A DNA stretch of 64,000 bases from Nibribacter koreensis (GTDB taxonomy: Bacteria; Bacteroidota; Bacteroidia; Cytophagales; Hymenobacteraceae): the NCBI RefSeq assembly GCF_039541795.1, contig NZ_BAABGX010000001.1, forward strand, positions 744,001 to 808,000. The letters are read 5' to 3'. This document shows positions 22,831 to 31,984 of the stretch, one piece after another. The number at the start of each line of letters is the position of its first letter. Positions within the stretch are counted from its first letter, which is position 1. The notes below the pieces were generated by a model. It ran no database searches and was not told the origin of the DNA. It saw only the letters and a program-made list of their open reading frames with translations. Both the position numbers and the translations under genes were made by a program.

Positions 22831-25605
22831 ATGTCAGCAGAGTACGATTACAAATCCATAGAGCAGAAGTGGCAACGCTTCTGGAGCCAGAACAAGACCT
22901 TCAAGACGGAGATTGACACCAGCAAACCGAAGTTTTATTCTTTGGATATGTTCCCGTATCCTTCGGGGGCTGGTTTGCACGTAGGTCATCCGCTGGGGTA
23001 TATCGCCTCTGACATTGTGAGCCGTTATAAGCGCCTGAAAGGCTTCAATGTGTTGCACCCCATGGGCTTCGATTCGTTTGGTTTGCCAGCGGAGCAGTAT
23101 GCCATCCAGACGGGACAGCACCCGGCCGTGACAACCAAGCAGAACATTGAGCGCTACATTGAGCAGTTGAACAACCTGGGCTTCTCCTTTGACTGGGACC
23201 GCGAAGTGCGCACCTCAGACCCCAGCTACTACAAGTGGACCCAGTGGATTTTCATGCAACTCTTCAACAGCTGGTACAATAACGACACTAATAAAGCGGA
23301 ACAGATTGAATCCTTGGTAGCCATTTTAGAGAAGCAGGGAAACATTCATGTGAATGCCGCTTGTGACGAGGATACTCCGCATGTGACCGCTGATGCCTGG
23401 GCCAGGTTGAATGAGAAAGAACAGCAAGATTTTCTATTGAAATACAGATTGACCTTCTTGTCTGAAGCCGTGGTCAATTGGTGTCCGCAGTTGGGCACTG
23501 TATTGGCCAACGACGAGGTAAAAGAAGGCGTTTCAGAGCGCGGTGGCTACCCCGTGGAACGCAAATTGATGAAGCAATGGATGATGCGCATCACAGCCTA
23601 CGCTGAGCGCCTATTACAGGGTCTGGATACCATTGACTGGCCAGAGCCGGTGAAAGAGATGCAACGCAACTGGATTGGCAAGTCGGTGGGTGCCGAGCTG
23701 CGTTTTCAGGTAGACGGCCATGAGCACAAGCACATCACGGTGTTTACTACGCGCATTGACACCATCTTCGGGGCCAGCTTTGTAGTCTTGGCCCCAGAGC
23801 ATGAGTTTGTGTCTGAGATTACTACTTCTGAGCAGCGCGCCGAAGTTGAGGAATACGTAGCCTGGGCCAAGAACCGCTCTGAGCGCGACCGCATGTCTGA
23901 TGTGAAATCTGTGACGGGTACCTTCACCGGGGCCTATGCCATCAACCCTATCTCAGGGGAGAAAATCCCAGTATGGATTGCGGATTATGTACTGGCGGGT
24001 TATGGAACCGGTGCCGTCATGGCCGTTCCAGGCCACGATTCCCGTGACTATGCCTTCGCGAAGAAGTTTAACCTCCCTATTCCTGAGGTAGTGGCCGGTG
24101 GTGACCTTAGCAAGGAAGCCTTCGCCGCCAAGGAAGGAAAAATCATCAACTCAGATTTCCTGAACGGCCTGGAGGTGAAAGACGCCATCAAAGCTGGTAT
24201 TCAGCGCACCGAGGAACTGGGCGTGGGCAAGGCCCGCATCAATTACCGCATGCGCGATGCCGTGTTTGGCCGCCAGCGCTATTGGGGAGAACCCGTTCCA
24301 GTGTATTACAAAGACGGAATCCCTGCCCTGCTGGAAGAAAGCGAGTTGCCATTAGTATTGCCAGAGGTAGACGCTTATTTGCCTACAGAGACCGGTGAGC
24401 CCCCGTTGGGCCGTGCCCAGGATTGGAAATACCGCGGCGAGTTTGAGTACGAGTTGAGCACCATGCCGGGTTGGGCGGGTTCTAGCTGGTACTGGTACCG
24501 CTACATGGACGCCCAGAATGACAAGGAATTTGCAAGTAAAGAAGCGATTGACTACTGGCAGAATGTGGACCTATATATTGGTGGTTCTGAGCACGCTACG
24601 GGCCACCTCCTCTATTCCCGCTTCTGGAACAAGTTCTTGTTTGACCTGGGTCTTGTAAACCAGGAAGAGCCCTTCAAAAAGCTTATCAACCAAGGCATGA
24701 TTCAGGGTAGGTCTAACTTTGTGTACCGCATCAAAGACACCAACACCTTTGTCTCTTATGGCTTGAAAGACCAGCATGAGGTAACGGCCCTGCACGTGGA
24801 CGTAAACATCGTGGAAAATGACGTGCTGGACCTAGAGCGATTCAAAGCCTGGCGTCCAGATTTTGCTGAGGCTGAATTCATCTTAGAAGATGGTAAATAC
24901 GTGGTGGGCGTGGAGATTGAGAAGATGTCCAAATCCAAGCACAATGTGGTAAACCCAGACGTGCTGGTAGAGGAATACGGCGCTGACACCCTGCGCATGT
25001 ATGAGATGTTCTTGGGGCCATTGGAGCAGTTCAAGCCTTGGAATACCAACGGCATGGACGGCGTGTACAAATTCCTGCGTCGATTCTGGAAGCTGTTCAC
25101 CGATGAGCAAGGCAACTGGGCTGTGGCTGAGGAAGAAGCCACTCCTGCAGAGTTGAAAGCCCTGCACAAAACGCTTAAGAAAGTAGAAGAAGACATTGAG
25201 CGCTTCTCCTTCGGGACCAGCGTGAGCCAGTTTATGATCTGCGTGAATGAATTGACGGCTTTGAAAACGAAGAAACGCGCCATTCTGGAGCCTCTGACCA
25301 TTGCCTTGGCTCCTTACGCGCCGCACATATCTGAAGAGCTTTGGAATCGTTTAGGACACAAGGAGAGTATCACCTACGCCACCTTCCCAGAGTGGAAAGA
25401 AGAGTACCTTACAGAAAGCACCTTTGACTACCCTATCTCCATCAATGGTAAGGTAAAATCAAAGCTAACCTTCGACCTGAAATTGTCTAAAGAAGACGTT
25501 GAGAAAGAGGTTTTGGCCTCTGATCAGGTTCAGAAACTGTTGGAAGGCAAGCCAGTGAAGAAGGTGATTGTGGTGCCTGGCAAGATTGTGAACGTTGTAG
25601 TTTAA
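22831..25605 (+). CDS. leuS: Leucyl-tRNA synthetase
   Basis: Class I aminoacyl-tRNA synthetase charging tRNA-Leu. The 924-residue protein has the HIGH-type motif HVGH (residues 50-53, after YPSGAGL) and the KMSKS motif near residue 699. A CP1 editing domain lies between them (about 230-430; TTRIDTIFGASFVVLAPEH), and the C-terminal anticodon-binding and LeuS-specific domains follow. An extra stretch just before KMSKS (about residues 615-690, RIKDTNTFVSYGLKDQHEV region) is an insertion of the kind found in Bacteroidota LeuS. A 38-bp palindrome starts right after the stop codon. Confidence 0.98.
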   Translation: MSAEYDYKSIEQKWQRFWSQNKTFKTEIDTSKPKFYSLDMFPYPSGAGLHVGHPLGYIASDIVSRYKRLKGFNVLHPMGFDSFGLPAEQYAIQTGQHPAVTTKQNIERYIEQLNNLGFSFDWDREVRTSDPSYYKWTQWIFMQLFNSWYNNDTNKAEQIESLVAILEKQGNIHVNAACDEDTPHVTADAWARLNEKEQQDFLLKYRLTFLSEAVVNWCPQLGTVLANDEVKEGVSERGGYPVERKLMKQWMMRITAYAERLLQGLDTIDWPEPVKEMQRNWIGKSVGAELRFQVDGHEHKHITVFTTRIDTIFGASFVVLAPEHEFVSEITTSEQRAEVEEYVAWAKNRSERDRMSDVKSVTGTFTGAYAINPISGEKIPVWIADYVLAGYGTGAVMAVPGHDSRDYAFAKKFNLPIPEVVAGGDLSKEAFAAKEGKIINSDFLNGLEVKDAIKAGIQRTEELGVGKARINYRMRDAVFGRQRYWGEPVPVYYKDGIPALLEESELPLVLPEVDAYLPTETGEPPLGRAQDWKYRGEFEYELSTMPGWAGSSWYWYRYMDAQNDKEFASKEAIDYWQNVDLYIGGSEHATGHLLYSRFWNKFLFDLGLVNQEEPFKKLINQGMIQGRSNFVYRIKDTNTFVSYGLKDQHEVTALHVDVNIVENDVLDLERFKAWRPDFAEAEFILEDGKYVVGVEIEKMSKSKHNVVNPDVLVEEYGADTLRMYEMFLGPLEQFKPWNTNGMDGVYKFLRRFWKLFTDEQGNWAVAEEEATPAELKALHKTLKKVEEDIERFSFGTSVSQFMICVNELTALKTKKRAILEPLTIALAPYAPHISEELWNRLGHKESITYATFPEWKEEYLTESTFDYPISINGKVKSKLTFDLKLSKEDVEKEVLASDQVQKLLEGKPVKKVIVVPGKIVNVVV

Positions 25606-25643
25606 CGTTTTTGGGCTGTTTTCTGAAAAACAGCCCAAAAACG
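25606..25643. repeat. 38-bp dispersed palindrome, copy 13
   Basis: Near-perfect (CGTTTTTGGGCTGTTTTCT, right arm ending CAGCCCAAAAACG). It begins at the base immediately after the leuS stop codon and is followed by the shared terminator. Confidence 0.95.
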
Positions 25644-25645
25644 AA

Positions 25646-25689
25646 TAAAAAGAGAGAGGCCGCTAATTTTAGCGGCCTCTCTCTTTTTA
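25646..25689. terminator. Bidirectional terminator between leuS and the TonB-like gene
   Basis: Stem AAAGAGAGAGGCCGCT / AGCGGCCTCTCTCTTT around AATTTT, with A and T runs on both flanks, so it can serve both convergent genes. Confidence 0.92.
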
Positions 25690-25698
25690 TAACATGAA

Positions 25699-26376
25699 TT
25701 ATTGCTTTTTCTTAGGTGTCATAATATCATAAAACTGAATAGGTAGAATGTATCTTACGGGTACTTTTTTGCCCATTTGCGTACCTGGCTCAAACTCTAA
25801 CAAGTTAACTAATCGAATTGCTTCTTGGTCTGATATTTTTGATAAGGATTTGAGTATCTGGATGTCTATTGGCTTACCGGTAGTGTCAATGATAAATGAA
25901 GTTACCACCCTACCATTGATTTTATCAGGGTTACGCAGGTTCTGTTGAATAATTCTCTGCAATCCCGCTTGGTCTCCATGCTTATAACGGGGCATTACTT
26001 CTGTTATAACTCCAAACGTGTACTGAGAAGAATCTTTTTTATCCTCGATTTTCAATGAGTTTATAGTCTGAGCAAACACAACGCCTTTAAATGCTGTCAG
26101 CCCCAATCCCACCATTGCCATAGCCACTACTTTCTTAAGCAAAGAATCATTCTTTATTGCAATGGGCTTTTGTACAACCACTTGATGAGTGTAGAACCGT
26201 CCACATACTTCACCCTTCACTTGCATGAGCTGCCTAATTTCTGCCTCTGTTTTATGTGTCAAATCAAAAACCGTTTTTTGACAGGTAGTACAGAATCTAC
26301 CTTGTTGACAATTGGTCATGGCCTCCCAATTTTGGGGGCAGGAAAAAGCAAGCTGGATAGGTTGGATGGTTTCCAT
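25699..26376 (-). CDS. TonB C-terminal-domain protein with N-terminal cysteine motif
   Basis: A 225-residue protein. Residues 1-45 hold a cysteine cluster (Cys13, Cys23, Cys29, Cys32: FSCPQNWEAM then GRFCTTCQKTVFDLT), a short module found at the N-terminus of some Bacteroidota proteins. One hydrophobic helix follows (VVAMAMVGLGLTAFKGVVFA, about 83-102). The C-terminal 100 residues match the TonB energy-transducer domain (VVTSFIIDTTGKPIDIQILKS, LEFEPGTQMGKKVPVRYILP). It may deliver proton-motive energy to outer-membrane receptors such as those at 40-45 kb, though no exbB/exbD is present. Confidence 0.8.
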   Translation of the reverse strand: METIQPIQLAFSCPQNWEAMTNCQQGRFCTTCQKTVFDLTHKTEAEIRQLMQVKGEVCGRFYTHQVVVQKPIAIKNDSLLKKVVAMAMVGLGLTAFKGVVFAQTINSLKIEDKKDSSQYTFGVITEVMPRYKHGDQAGLQRIIQQNLRNPDKINGRVVTSFIIDTTGKPIDIQILKSLSKISDQEAIRLVNLLEFEPGTQMGKKVPVRYILPIQFYDIMTPKKKQ

Positions 26377-26573
26377 CTAGGATAAAAATGTTATTTCTCT
26401 TACTTGATGCATAAGCCATCCGGTTTCCATAAATGATGTAGAGGATGTGACCGCTTCTTAGTTATTTCTATCCATCATGGGGTCTAAGAAGTAAAACTTA
26501 AATGGATTCTGTAATTGACGCTTTTGTTGACGAAAGACTGTGCCGTCTCACTTAATTCATTAGTTTTAGTATT

Positions 26574-26834
26574 ATGAAAAATCAATACAATATTCTATTC
26601 GGGTTGGCTATCTTAATTTCCTTAGGGGTTGGGTACGGCTATAATAAAAACAGATACTTTCTGGTTAAAACCGGCGAAGAAATCCCTAAGGTTATCTATG
26701 AGCAGTTGGAGGATAAAAATATGACGCTGGTGGAGTCCATCTTTAACCTGCAGGCAGGAGTAACCGCTGGCCTTGCTACCATTGGTGCAGGATTGGTACT
26801 CATGGGACTTACCAATAAAAGAAGCGCATATTAG
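26574..26834 (+). CDS. Small two-helix membrane protein of unknown function
   Basis: An 86-residue protein I do not recognise. Hydrophobic segments span about residues 5-22 (YNILFGLAILISLGVGYG) and 60-80 (QAGVTAGLATIGAGLVLMGL), with a short charged loop between (FLVKTGEEIPKVIYEQLEDK). It lies alone between two minus-strand genes. Conservation cannot be judged here. Confidence 0.6.
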   Translation: MKNQYNILFGLAILISLGVGYGYNKNRYFLVKTGEEIPKVIYEQLEDKNMTLVESIFNLQAGVTAGLATIGAGLVLMGLTNKRSAY

Positions 26835-26883
26835 GTATGAGAAGGCTTTAAATTACTAGTTTTCCCTTTATCTCATAGATTCT

Positions 26884-27237
26884 TTACAGGTCTAAGTTCT
26901 CTCTCATCTTTTTAGGCAGACCTTTGACTACCAGCTTATAAGAATGGTCTATGAGCTCAGCCAGCAAGCCCATCGGCAGAAATGCCTCAGGCATGACCGT
27001 GTTCCAGTGTTTCTTGTTCATGTGGTAGCCTGGTTGAATGGCAGGATATTGTTCCCGAAGCTCCTCTGCCCATTCAGGATCACATTTCAATGCCACGCCC
27101 CCAGCATAGTTTGAAAGGCTACAGAGCGCAAACATTTTACCTGCCACCTTAAACACCAGGGTGTCTTGGTCAAAAGGGAGCGTTTCTTCTACGTGAGGTT
27201 TGCTTAGGCAATAGTTCCTGAATTCTTCAATGTTCAT
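26884..27237 (-). CDS. MmcQ/YjbR family protein
   Basis: A 117-residue member of the MmcQ/YjbR (CyaY-like fold) family. Family hallmarks are an N-terminal FRNYCLSKPHVEETLPFDQD, the strand LVFKVAGKMFALCSL, and the segment GYHMNKKHWNTVMPE with the invariant HWNTV; DHSYKLVVKGLPKKMR closes the domain. These proteins are thought to bind DNA, but the cellular role is unclear. Confidence 0.9.
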   Translation of the reverse strand: MNIEEFRNYCLSKPHVEETLPFDQDTLVFKVAGKMFALCSLSNYAGGVALKCDPEWAEELREQYPAIQPGYHMNKKHWNTVMPEAFLPMGLLAELIDHSYKLVVKGLPKKMRENLDL

Positions 27238-27539
27238 GGCTCAAGTAACCCAATTCCTCCTTATCGCGCAAGCGTCATTCTGTCAAGAAAAGAATAAGTT
27301 CTTACTGCAATGGAGCTTTGAATAGTGGGTTAGTAAAAAGAAATTCCCTCATGCCAAGACTTTACCTTAAAAGCCTTGACATGAGGGAATGGATAAGATT
27401 GAAGATGGAATGGGAGGATTAAATATGGTATGTGTCTCTTTTCTGGTTCATACCCAAAATCCCTTAAAGGTAAATGGCACAACAAAAAAATATGACTTAC
27501 TAAGAAAGACTCCCCCTTGCAAGTAAAAGGGCCAATTGC
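27238..27539. other. 302-bp intergenic region with one hairpin
   Basis: No ORF is convincing. The only structure I see is the inverted repeat at 27343-27390. Confidence 0.5.
27343..27390. repeat. Imperfect inverted repeat
   Basis: ATTCCCTCATGCCAAG and CTTGACATGAGGGAAT (one mismatch) with a 16-bp spacer. It lies about 150 nt downstream of the small minus-strand gene at 27540. No T run, so a terminator role is doubtful. Confidence 0.6.
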
Positions 27540-27710
27540 CTAATTAGTCATCCATTTAAAAACTAAATAGATAAAACCCACCAAAAACATAAGCATGGAC
27601 ACCTTATTGATGGTATGCATGGTACGTAGGTTAAAGTTGGTTTTGCGGTTGGGATCTTTCTTCCGGAAGAAATAGGTTGCCACTTCAGAGAAATCAAAAA
27701 GGCCTTTCAT
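27540..27710 (-). CDS. Small membrane protein, DUF6728-like
   Basis: A 56-residue protein from the ATG at 27710 (MKGLFDFSEVATYFFRKKDP); an upstream start would overlap the acyltransferase gene. A basic N-terminal part with a conserved-looking YFFRKKDPN segment is followed by one membrane helix (VSMLMFLVGFIYLVFKWM). It resembles short Cytophagales proteins that I recall as DUF6728, with moderate certainty. It ends the ispG-acyltransferase gene cluster on the minus strand. Confidence 0.65.
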   Translation of the reverse strand: MKGLFDFSEVATYFFRKKDPNRKTNFNLRTMHTINKVSMLMFLVGFIYLVFKWMTN

Positions 27711-27726
27711 ATTGTTAGAAGTTAAT

Positions 27727-28794
27727 TTAAAAAAGATACTTACCAAATGGTAATTTGCTTAAGAGGTAGATAATAAAAAGAGAAACTGAAAAACAAATTA
27801 TAGAATTAAGTCCAATTAGAATAAAATGGTGGCTAAAGTTATAAGAAATAGGTAAACTTTTAATAAAGGTTTTATTTAATACTAAAACATGGATAAAGTA
27901 AATACCGAAACAATATTTACTTACTCTTGAAGTATGTCTATTTACAGTTTCACCTAAAATGTTTGTCAAATATTTAATTATTATTATAGCTCCAAATGCT
28001 TTTAACAATAAATGAGCATTAAAGCTTTTATGTAAGGTTACATTTTCAAAACCCTCCATATTTAAAATAAAATATGTTCCAAATAAACTAATTAGGAACC
28101 CAAATAAATACAAAACCGTCCCTGCTTTAAATGATTTTTGTAAAATCCATTTAAATGCTATAACTGAAACTACTATATGGTAACTATAAATTATTGCATG
28201 AAATAAAAAGTTAAAAAGAATAGATGAAGGGTAGATTTGATTGTAAAATATATAGCAAATATTTAATAAAAGATAAAATAATGTAGCGTATAATAATGTT
28301 TTATTTTTATTTTTTTTGATAAAAAAACTCAGAATAGGAAAGAATATATATAAAATTAAAATAACATATACAAACCAAAAATGATAAGAATTGGTAGTGA
28401 ACAGATTGAGTGTATTGTCTAAACCTTTGCTATAATCAAAAATATTATTTATAAATCCGTAAATAATATTCCAGAATAAAAAAGGAATGAAAATTCTTTT
28501 AAACCTGGCTATGTAAAACCCAGGTTTTTCAGATTTGTCAAATAGAAGTACCCCTGAAAGTATAATAAACAAAGGCAACCCCGATAAGAAAAAGGAGACA
28601 AAAAGGTTTCCGATCCACCACTCCGCTTTATTAAAACTGGTCAGTTCTCTCATTAATGGATTTGAAGCATGACCAATTATTACTGAAATGGTTGCAAAAA
28701 CCCTTATGTTATTGAATAAATAATAATTAGAATTTAAATATTCCTCTTGTTGAATATTTGTTGTGCTTTGTGATTGAGAAATATTTTTTAACAT
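27727..28794 (-). CDS. AT-rich acyltransferase family 3 membrane protein
   Basis: A 355-residue integral membrane O-acyltransferase of the OafA/WecH type, with about ten hydrophobic helices. The active-site region is NNIRVFATISVIIGHASNP (His in VIIGHA), followed by the second family feature ARFKRIFIPFLFWNIIYG. Such enzymes acetylate O-antigen, other glycans or peptidoglycan. The gene is strongly AT-rich compared with its neighbours and lies 12 nt after the ispG stop and 16 nt before the next gene's start, so it appears to be a horizontally acquired gene inserted cleanly into a cluster. Confidence 0.85.
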   Translation of the reverse strand: MLKNISQSQSTTNIQQEEYLNSNYYLFNNIRVFATISVIIGHASNPLMRELTSFNKAEWWIGNLFVSFFLSGLPLFIILSGVLLFDKSEKPGFYIARFKRIFIPFLFWNIIYGFINNIFDYSKGLDNTLNLFTTNSYHFWFVYVILILYIFFPILSFFIKKNKNKTLLYATLFYLLLNICYIFYNQIYPSSILFNFLFHAIIYSYHIVVSVIAFKWILQKSFKAGTVLYLFGFLISLFGTYFILNMEGFENVTLHKSFNAHLLLKAFGAIIIIKYLTNILGETVNRHTSRVSKYCFGIYFIHVLVLNKTFIKSLPISYNFSHHFILIGLNSIICFSVSLFIIYLLSKLPFGKYLF

Positions 28795-28806
28795 GGTATC
28801 TACTAC

Positions 28807-30789
28807 CTAGACTAAAGGCTCAATCCAATTGCCGTCTTCTTTAATCAATTCAATCAGCTCATCCACGGCTCTCTCTTCTGGCACTGATTTTTTAATGACC
28901 TGCTGGCCTCGATAAAGGGCAATCTTTCCTTTACCTACGCCTACATAGCCATAATCGGCATCAGCCATTTCGCCGGGGCCGTTGACTATGCAACCCATGA
29001 TCCCAATCTTGACGCCTTTCAGGTGATCGGTGCGTTTTCTGATCATGGCAGTGGTTTCCTGGAGGTCAAACAGGGTTCTGCCGCAGCTGGGGCAACTGAT
29101 GTATTCTGTTTTGCTCATGCGGGTCCGGGCCGCCTGTAATATCCCGAATGCCAGTTTATTCAGGCTGTCCAGGGTGTAGCCCCACTCATCTTTTTCACGG
29201 TGGCTTAGGTCTTGGGTACTCAGTAGCACTCCGTCTCCCAGTCCGTCAATTAAAAGACCTCCAATATCTGTAGCGGCATATAATTGCACTTGCTCATCGG
29301 TGAGGTCTTCATAAGAGCGTTTTATGATGACGGGCACCGGCTGACCTTGGTTCATGAGTCTGACAAAAGCTCTTCGTTGCTCTGGCATGGCATGTTCATT
29401 TTCCGTCTCAAGGATAAGAACAACGTCTGGCCGGTTGTGCAGGGATTCTACAAAATCCTGGGTTAATTGACCCAAGGAAGCTTGCACAAAGTTGAGTTGC
29501 GGATGCCAGGTGTCTGCCATTTCAAACTGCATGGCGGTGTATAAGGGGAAAAGGTCTTCCCTTTGTGGCACTTCCAGCCAGGCAGTATAATCCAATATCT
29601 CCTTTAAACCGTTGGGCAACATGAAGCCGATGGGCGTACTGCCGGTGTATACATAATCAGCGCCCTGGTCACTCATGTGGAATTTGTCCAGCACCGCAGA
29701 GTAGATATGGCCCACTGGACGCAGGTCCTCAAAGGTAATGTCAGGCACTCTGCTCAGATCGGAGATGACTCTAGGCACGTTGTGGCCGCCCAAATTGAGT
29801 ACTTCGCGGGTTTCGCGACGGTGGTATTGAAATGGATTGTAGGGAAGCTTGGTGATGGGTTTGATGGGTATATGCCCTGCGCGCTCTGTATAGCGGTCAA
29901 TGAGCATTTTAGCCACGGGAGCTTCCAGCTCAGGCGCTTCTGTGAGGGACACGCGTACGGTATCTCCCAGCCCGTCCTCTAGCAAAGTACCAATGCCCAC
30001 CGCAGATTTCACACGACCGTCTTCGCCTTCCCCCGCTTCGGTTACACCTAAGTGCAATGGGTACGGCTGTAAGCCCTCTTCATGGAGTTTCTGCACCAGC
30101 AAGCGATAGGCTTGCACCATGACCTGGGTGTTGCTGGCCTTCATGGAAAGCACTACATCATAGTAATTCAAATCTTCACAGATGCGCAAAAACTCCAAGG
30201 CGCTTTCTACCATGCCAAGCGGCGTATCACCGTACCGGCTCAAGATGCGGTCAGACAAAGAGCCGTGGTTGGTGCCAATGCGCATAGCCGTGCCATGTTC
30301 TTTACAAATGTTCACCAAAGGCGTAAAGCGTTCCCGTATCCGGTCCAATTCTGCCTGATAGGTGGCGTCTGTGTATTCTATGACCTGGAACTTCTTCTTG
30401 TCAGCGTAATTGCCTGGGTTCACGCGTACCTTCTCTACTATCTTAGCGGCAAGTTCGGCGGCGTTGGGTGTAAAGTGAATGTCAGCAATCAAAGGCACCG
30501 TATAGCCTCTGGCCCGTAGTTCCTTCTTTATTTCGGCTAGGTTCTGGGCCTCTGTGACGCTAGGCGCGGTAATGCGCACATACTCACAACCTGCTTCTAC
30601 CATTTTGATCACCTGCTCTACAGAACCCAGGGTATCCATGGTGTCTACGGTGGTCATGGACTGCACCCTAATGGGGTTGGTTCCCCCCATGGCCAGGTCG
30701 CCAATTTTTACTTCACGGGTGAGGCGTCTGGTATAGTCAGTCAGGCTGGGGCAATATATACCGCCCAGTGGTGAGGATGTTGCGTTCAT
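28807..30789 (-). CDS. ispG: 4-hydroxy-3-methylbut-2-enyl diphosphate synthase, long form
   Basis: Penultimate enzyme of the MEP isoprenoid pathway, reducing MEcPP to HMBPP with a 4Fe-4S cluster. About 660 residues, the long three-domain form of plants, chlamydiae and Bacteroidota, with an extra domain between the TIM barrel (about 20-280; PIRVQSMTTVDTMDT, VRVNPGNYADKK) and the C-terminal cluster domain. Cluster ligands are in ISCPSCGRTLFDLQ and GIMGCIVNGPGEMADADYG. Several starts are possible: ATGs at 30813, 30807 and 30789; I prefer 30789, which gives MNATSSPLGGIYC. Confidence 0.95.
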   Translation of the reverse strand: MNATSSPLGGIYCPSLTDYTRRLTREVKIGDLAMGGTNPIRVQSMTTVDTMDTLGSVEQVIKMVEAGCEYVRITAPSVTEAQNLAEIKKELRARGYTVPLIADIHFTPNAAELAAKIVEKVRVNPGNYADKKKFQVIEYTDATYQAELDRIRERFTPLVNICKEHGTAMRIGTNHGSLSDRILSRYGDTPLGMVESALEFLRICEDLNYYDVVLSMKASNTQVMVQAYRLLVQKLHEEGLQPYPLHLGVTEAGEGEDGRVKSAVGIGTLLEDGLGDTVRVSLTEAPELEAPVAKMLIDRYTERAGHIPIKPITKLPYNPFQYHRRETREVLNLGGHNVPRVISDLSRVPDITFEDLRPVGHIYSAVLDKFHMSDQGADYVYTGSTPIGFMLPNGLKEILDYTAWLEVPQREDLFPLYTAMQFEMADTWHPQLNFVQASLGQLTQDFVESLHNRPDVVLILETENEHAMPEQRRAFVRLMNQGQPVPVIIKRSYEDLTDEQVQLYAATDIGGLLIDGLGDGVLLSTQDLSHREKDEWGYTLDSLNKLAFGILQAARTRMSKTEYISCPSCGRTLFDLQETTAMIRKRTDHLKGVKIGIMGCIVNGPGEMADADYGYVGVGKGKIALYRGQQVIKKSVPEERAVDELIELIKEDGNWIEPLV

Positions 30790-30888
30790 AGTGGAGGTTG
30801 CGTCCATACACATTAACAACGCTGACAGTGGTATGTTCAGCGTAAGGTTTGTAAAATTAGCATCATTTTCTGAGACAGACGCTGTGAT

Positions 30889-31248
30889 TTAAGACAAGTC
30901 CAGCGGGTGTATCTTACCGGGCCCTTCTGGATCCTCGGTTTCATCTAGTTTCTTAAGCTGGTCTTTAATCCCTTGCTGCATTTTGTCATCCTGAATGGCT
31001 GTCTTCTGATCCAGTTGATAAAAATCTAAAGGATACTTCTTGGCCAGTTCATGCAATTGGTACAAGTAGCTGTCAATCTTGTTAGATGCTTCTGTCACAA
31101 ACTGAGGGGCACGCTCTACTTCTTCTACCAGACCCAACTTCAACGCCTCGGCGCGCCTAACCTCTTCCTGTATGTAGGGGGCTGGGTGTATGCCTCTTGT
31201 CATCTCATTTAACAACCGGGCTTTGAATTCATTAAAGTCTAATTCCAT
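30889..31248 (-). CDS. Conserved-looking hypothetical protein, soluble
   Basis: A 119-residue acidic, mainly helical protein with no signal peptide or membrane segment. Notable stretches are FKARLLNEMTRGIHPAPYI, AEALKLGLVEEVERAPQFV and YPLDFYQLDQKTAIQ. I do not recognise a family. It lies 100 nt upstream of ispG on the same strand and could be the first gene of that unit. Confidence 0.6.
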   Translation of the reverse strand: MELDFNEFKARLLNEMTRGIHPAPYIQEEVRRAEALKLGLVEEVERAPQFVTEASNKIDSYLYQLHELAKKYPLDFYQLDQKTAIQDDKMQQGIKDQLKKLDETEDPEGPGKIHPLDLS

Positions 31249-31372
31249 GCCTTTATACTATAAGATTGCTCCTTATAAATTCTACGCAAAAATCAGGGTT
31301 GGGTAGGGCTGCCTAAATAAACTAAAAAGACCTTCTAGCGTATACTAGGGCAATTCTATAAGCCATTCTTCC

Positions 31373-31855
31373 ATGTCACTGCCTTTCCTAAAAAAAAGCC
31401 ATACCCACGCTGCGCGCCTGTTGCACCAAGCAGGATTAACTGCCAGCCAGATTCCGCAGGCCATACAAGTAGCCCGTGACACAGTGGAAACGTGGGTAAA
31501 CCGGGAGGTAGCCAAAGGCCATGCTGCTGAGGCCCTACAGGTATTAAAGGGACAAGTGCAAGGGAAAGGCCCCAAATTGTTGCTGGAGCAATTACGCGAG
31601 CTGCTTCTGGTGCGCCTAATGATCCATTTGGGTTTAAAAAGCGTTTTAGCTAGCTCCATTGCAGCCCTGCTCCTTCCCTTTATCTTAAAGCGGGTGCTGG
31701 ATTCATTAGCCAGTAACCCAAATGTGAGTGGCTGGTGGGCTAACCTCAATGTTAAGCAGCATCTGCCTTCTACCCTTGAAATTAAATCTAAGATTGAGGC
31801 CGTCACTAATGCCATGAAGGGGAAAAGCCAACAAAAAGACATTCTAGCCACGTAG
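31373..31855 (+). CDS. Hypothetical protein with HTH-like N-terminus and hydrophobic centre
   Basis: A 160-residue protein I do not recognise. Residues about 10-45 (HAARLLHQAGLTASQIPQAI, then DTVETWVNREV) look like a small helix-turn-helix or helical bundle. Residues about 80-110 (LLVRLMIHLGLKSVLASSIA, then ALLLPFILKRVL) are hydrophobic, so the protein may associate with the membrane. I prefer this strand over an opposing 168-residue reading, which is rich in Cys, Trp and Arg as expected of a shadow frame. Confidence 0.6.
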   Translation: MSLPFLKKSHTHAARLLHQAGLTASQIPQAIQVARDTVETWVNREVAKGHAAEALQVLKGQVQGKGPKLLLEQLRELLLVRLMIHLGLKSVLASSIAALLLPFILKRVLDSLASNPNVSGWWANLNVKQHLPSTLEIKSKIEAVTNAMKGKSQQKDILAT

Positions 31856-31864
31856 CAGCCATGT

Positions 31865-31902
31865 CATTTTTGGCCTGTTTTCTGGAAAACAGCCCAAAAT
31901 CG
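31865..31902. repeat. 38-bp dispersed palindrome, copy 14
   Basis: CATTTTTGGCCTGTTTTCT left arm, right arm ending CAGCCCAAAATCG. It starts 10 nt after the stop of the 31373 gene and precedes the shared terminator. Confidence 0.93.
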
Positions 31903-31923
31903 GTTCTATTTTAATTTATAGAT

Positions 31924-31963
31924 AAAAAAAGAGAGGCGTCTAAATTAGACGCCTCTCTTTTTT
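31924..31963. terminator. Bidirectional terminator before glutamine synthetase 3' end
   Basis: Stem AAAAGAGAGGCGTCTAA / TTAGACGCCTCTCTTTT with A and T runs on both sides, serving the convergent 31373 and glutamine synthetase genes. Confidence 0.92.
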
Positions 31964-31984
31964 GTTTAAAATTTTAGATTGCTC

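Noticed and set aside
31345..31851. A 168-residue minus-strand reading opposite the 31373 gene
   Set aside because: Rich in Cys, Trp, Arg and Ser as expected of an antisense shadow. The plus-strand protein has helical, plausible composition.
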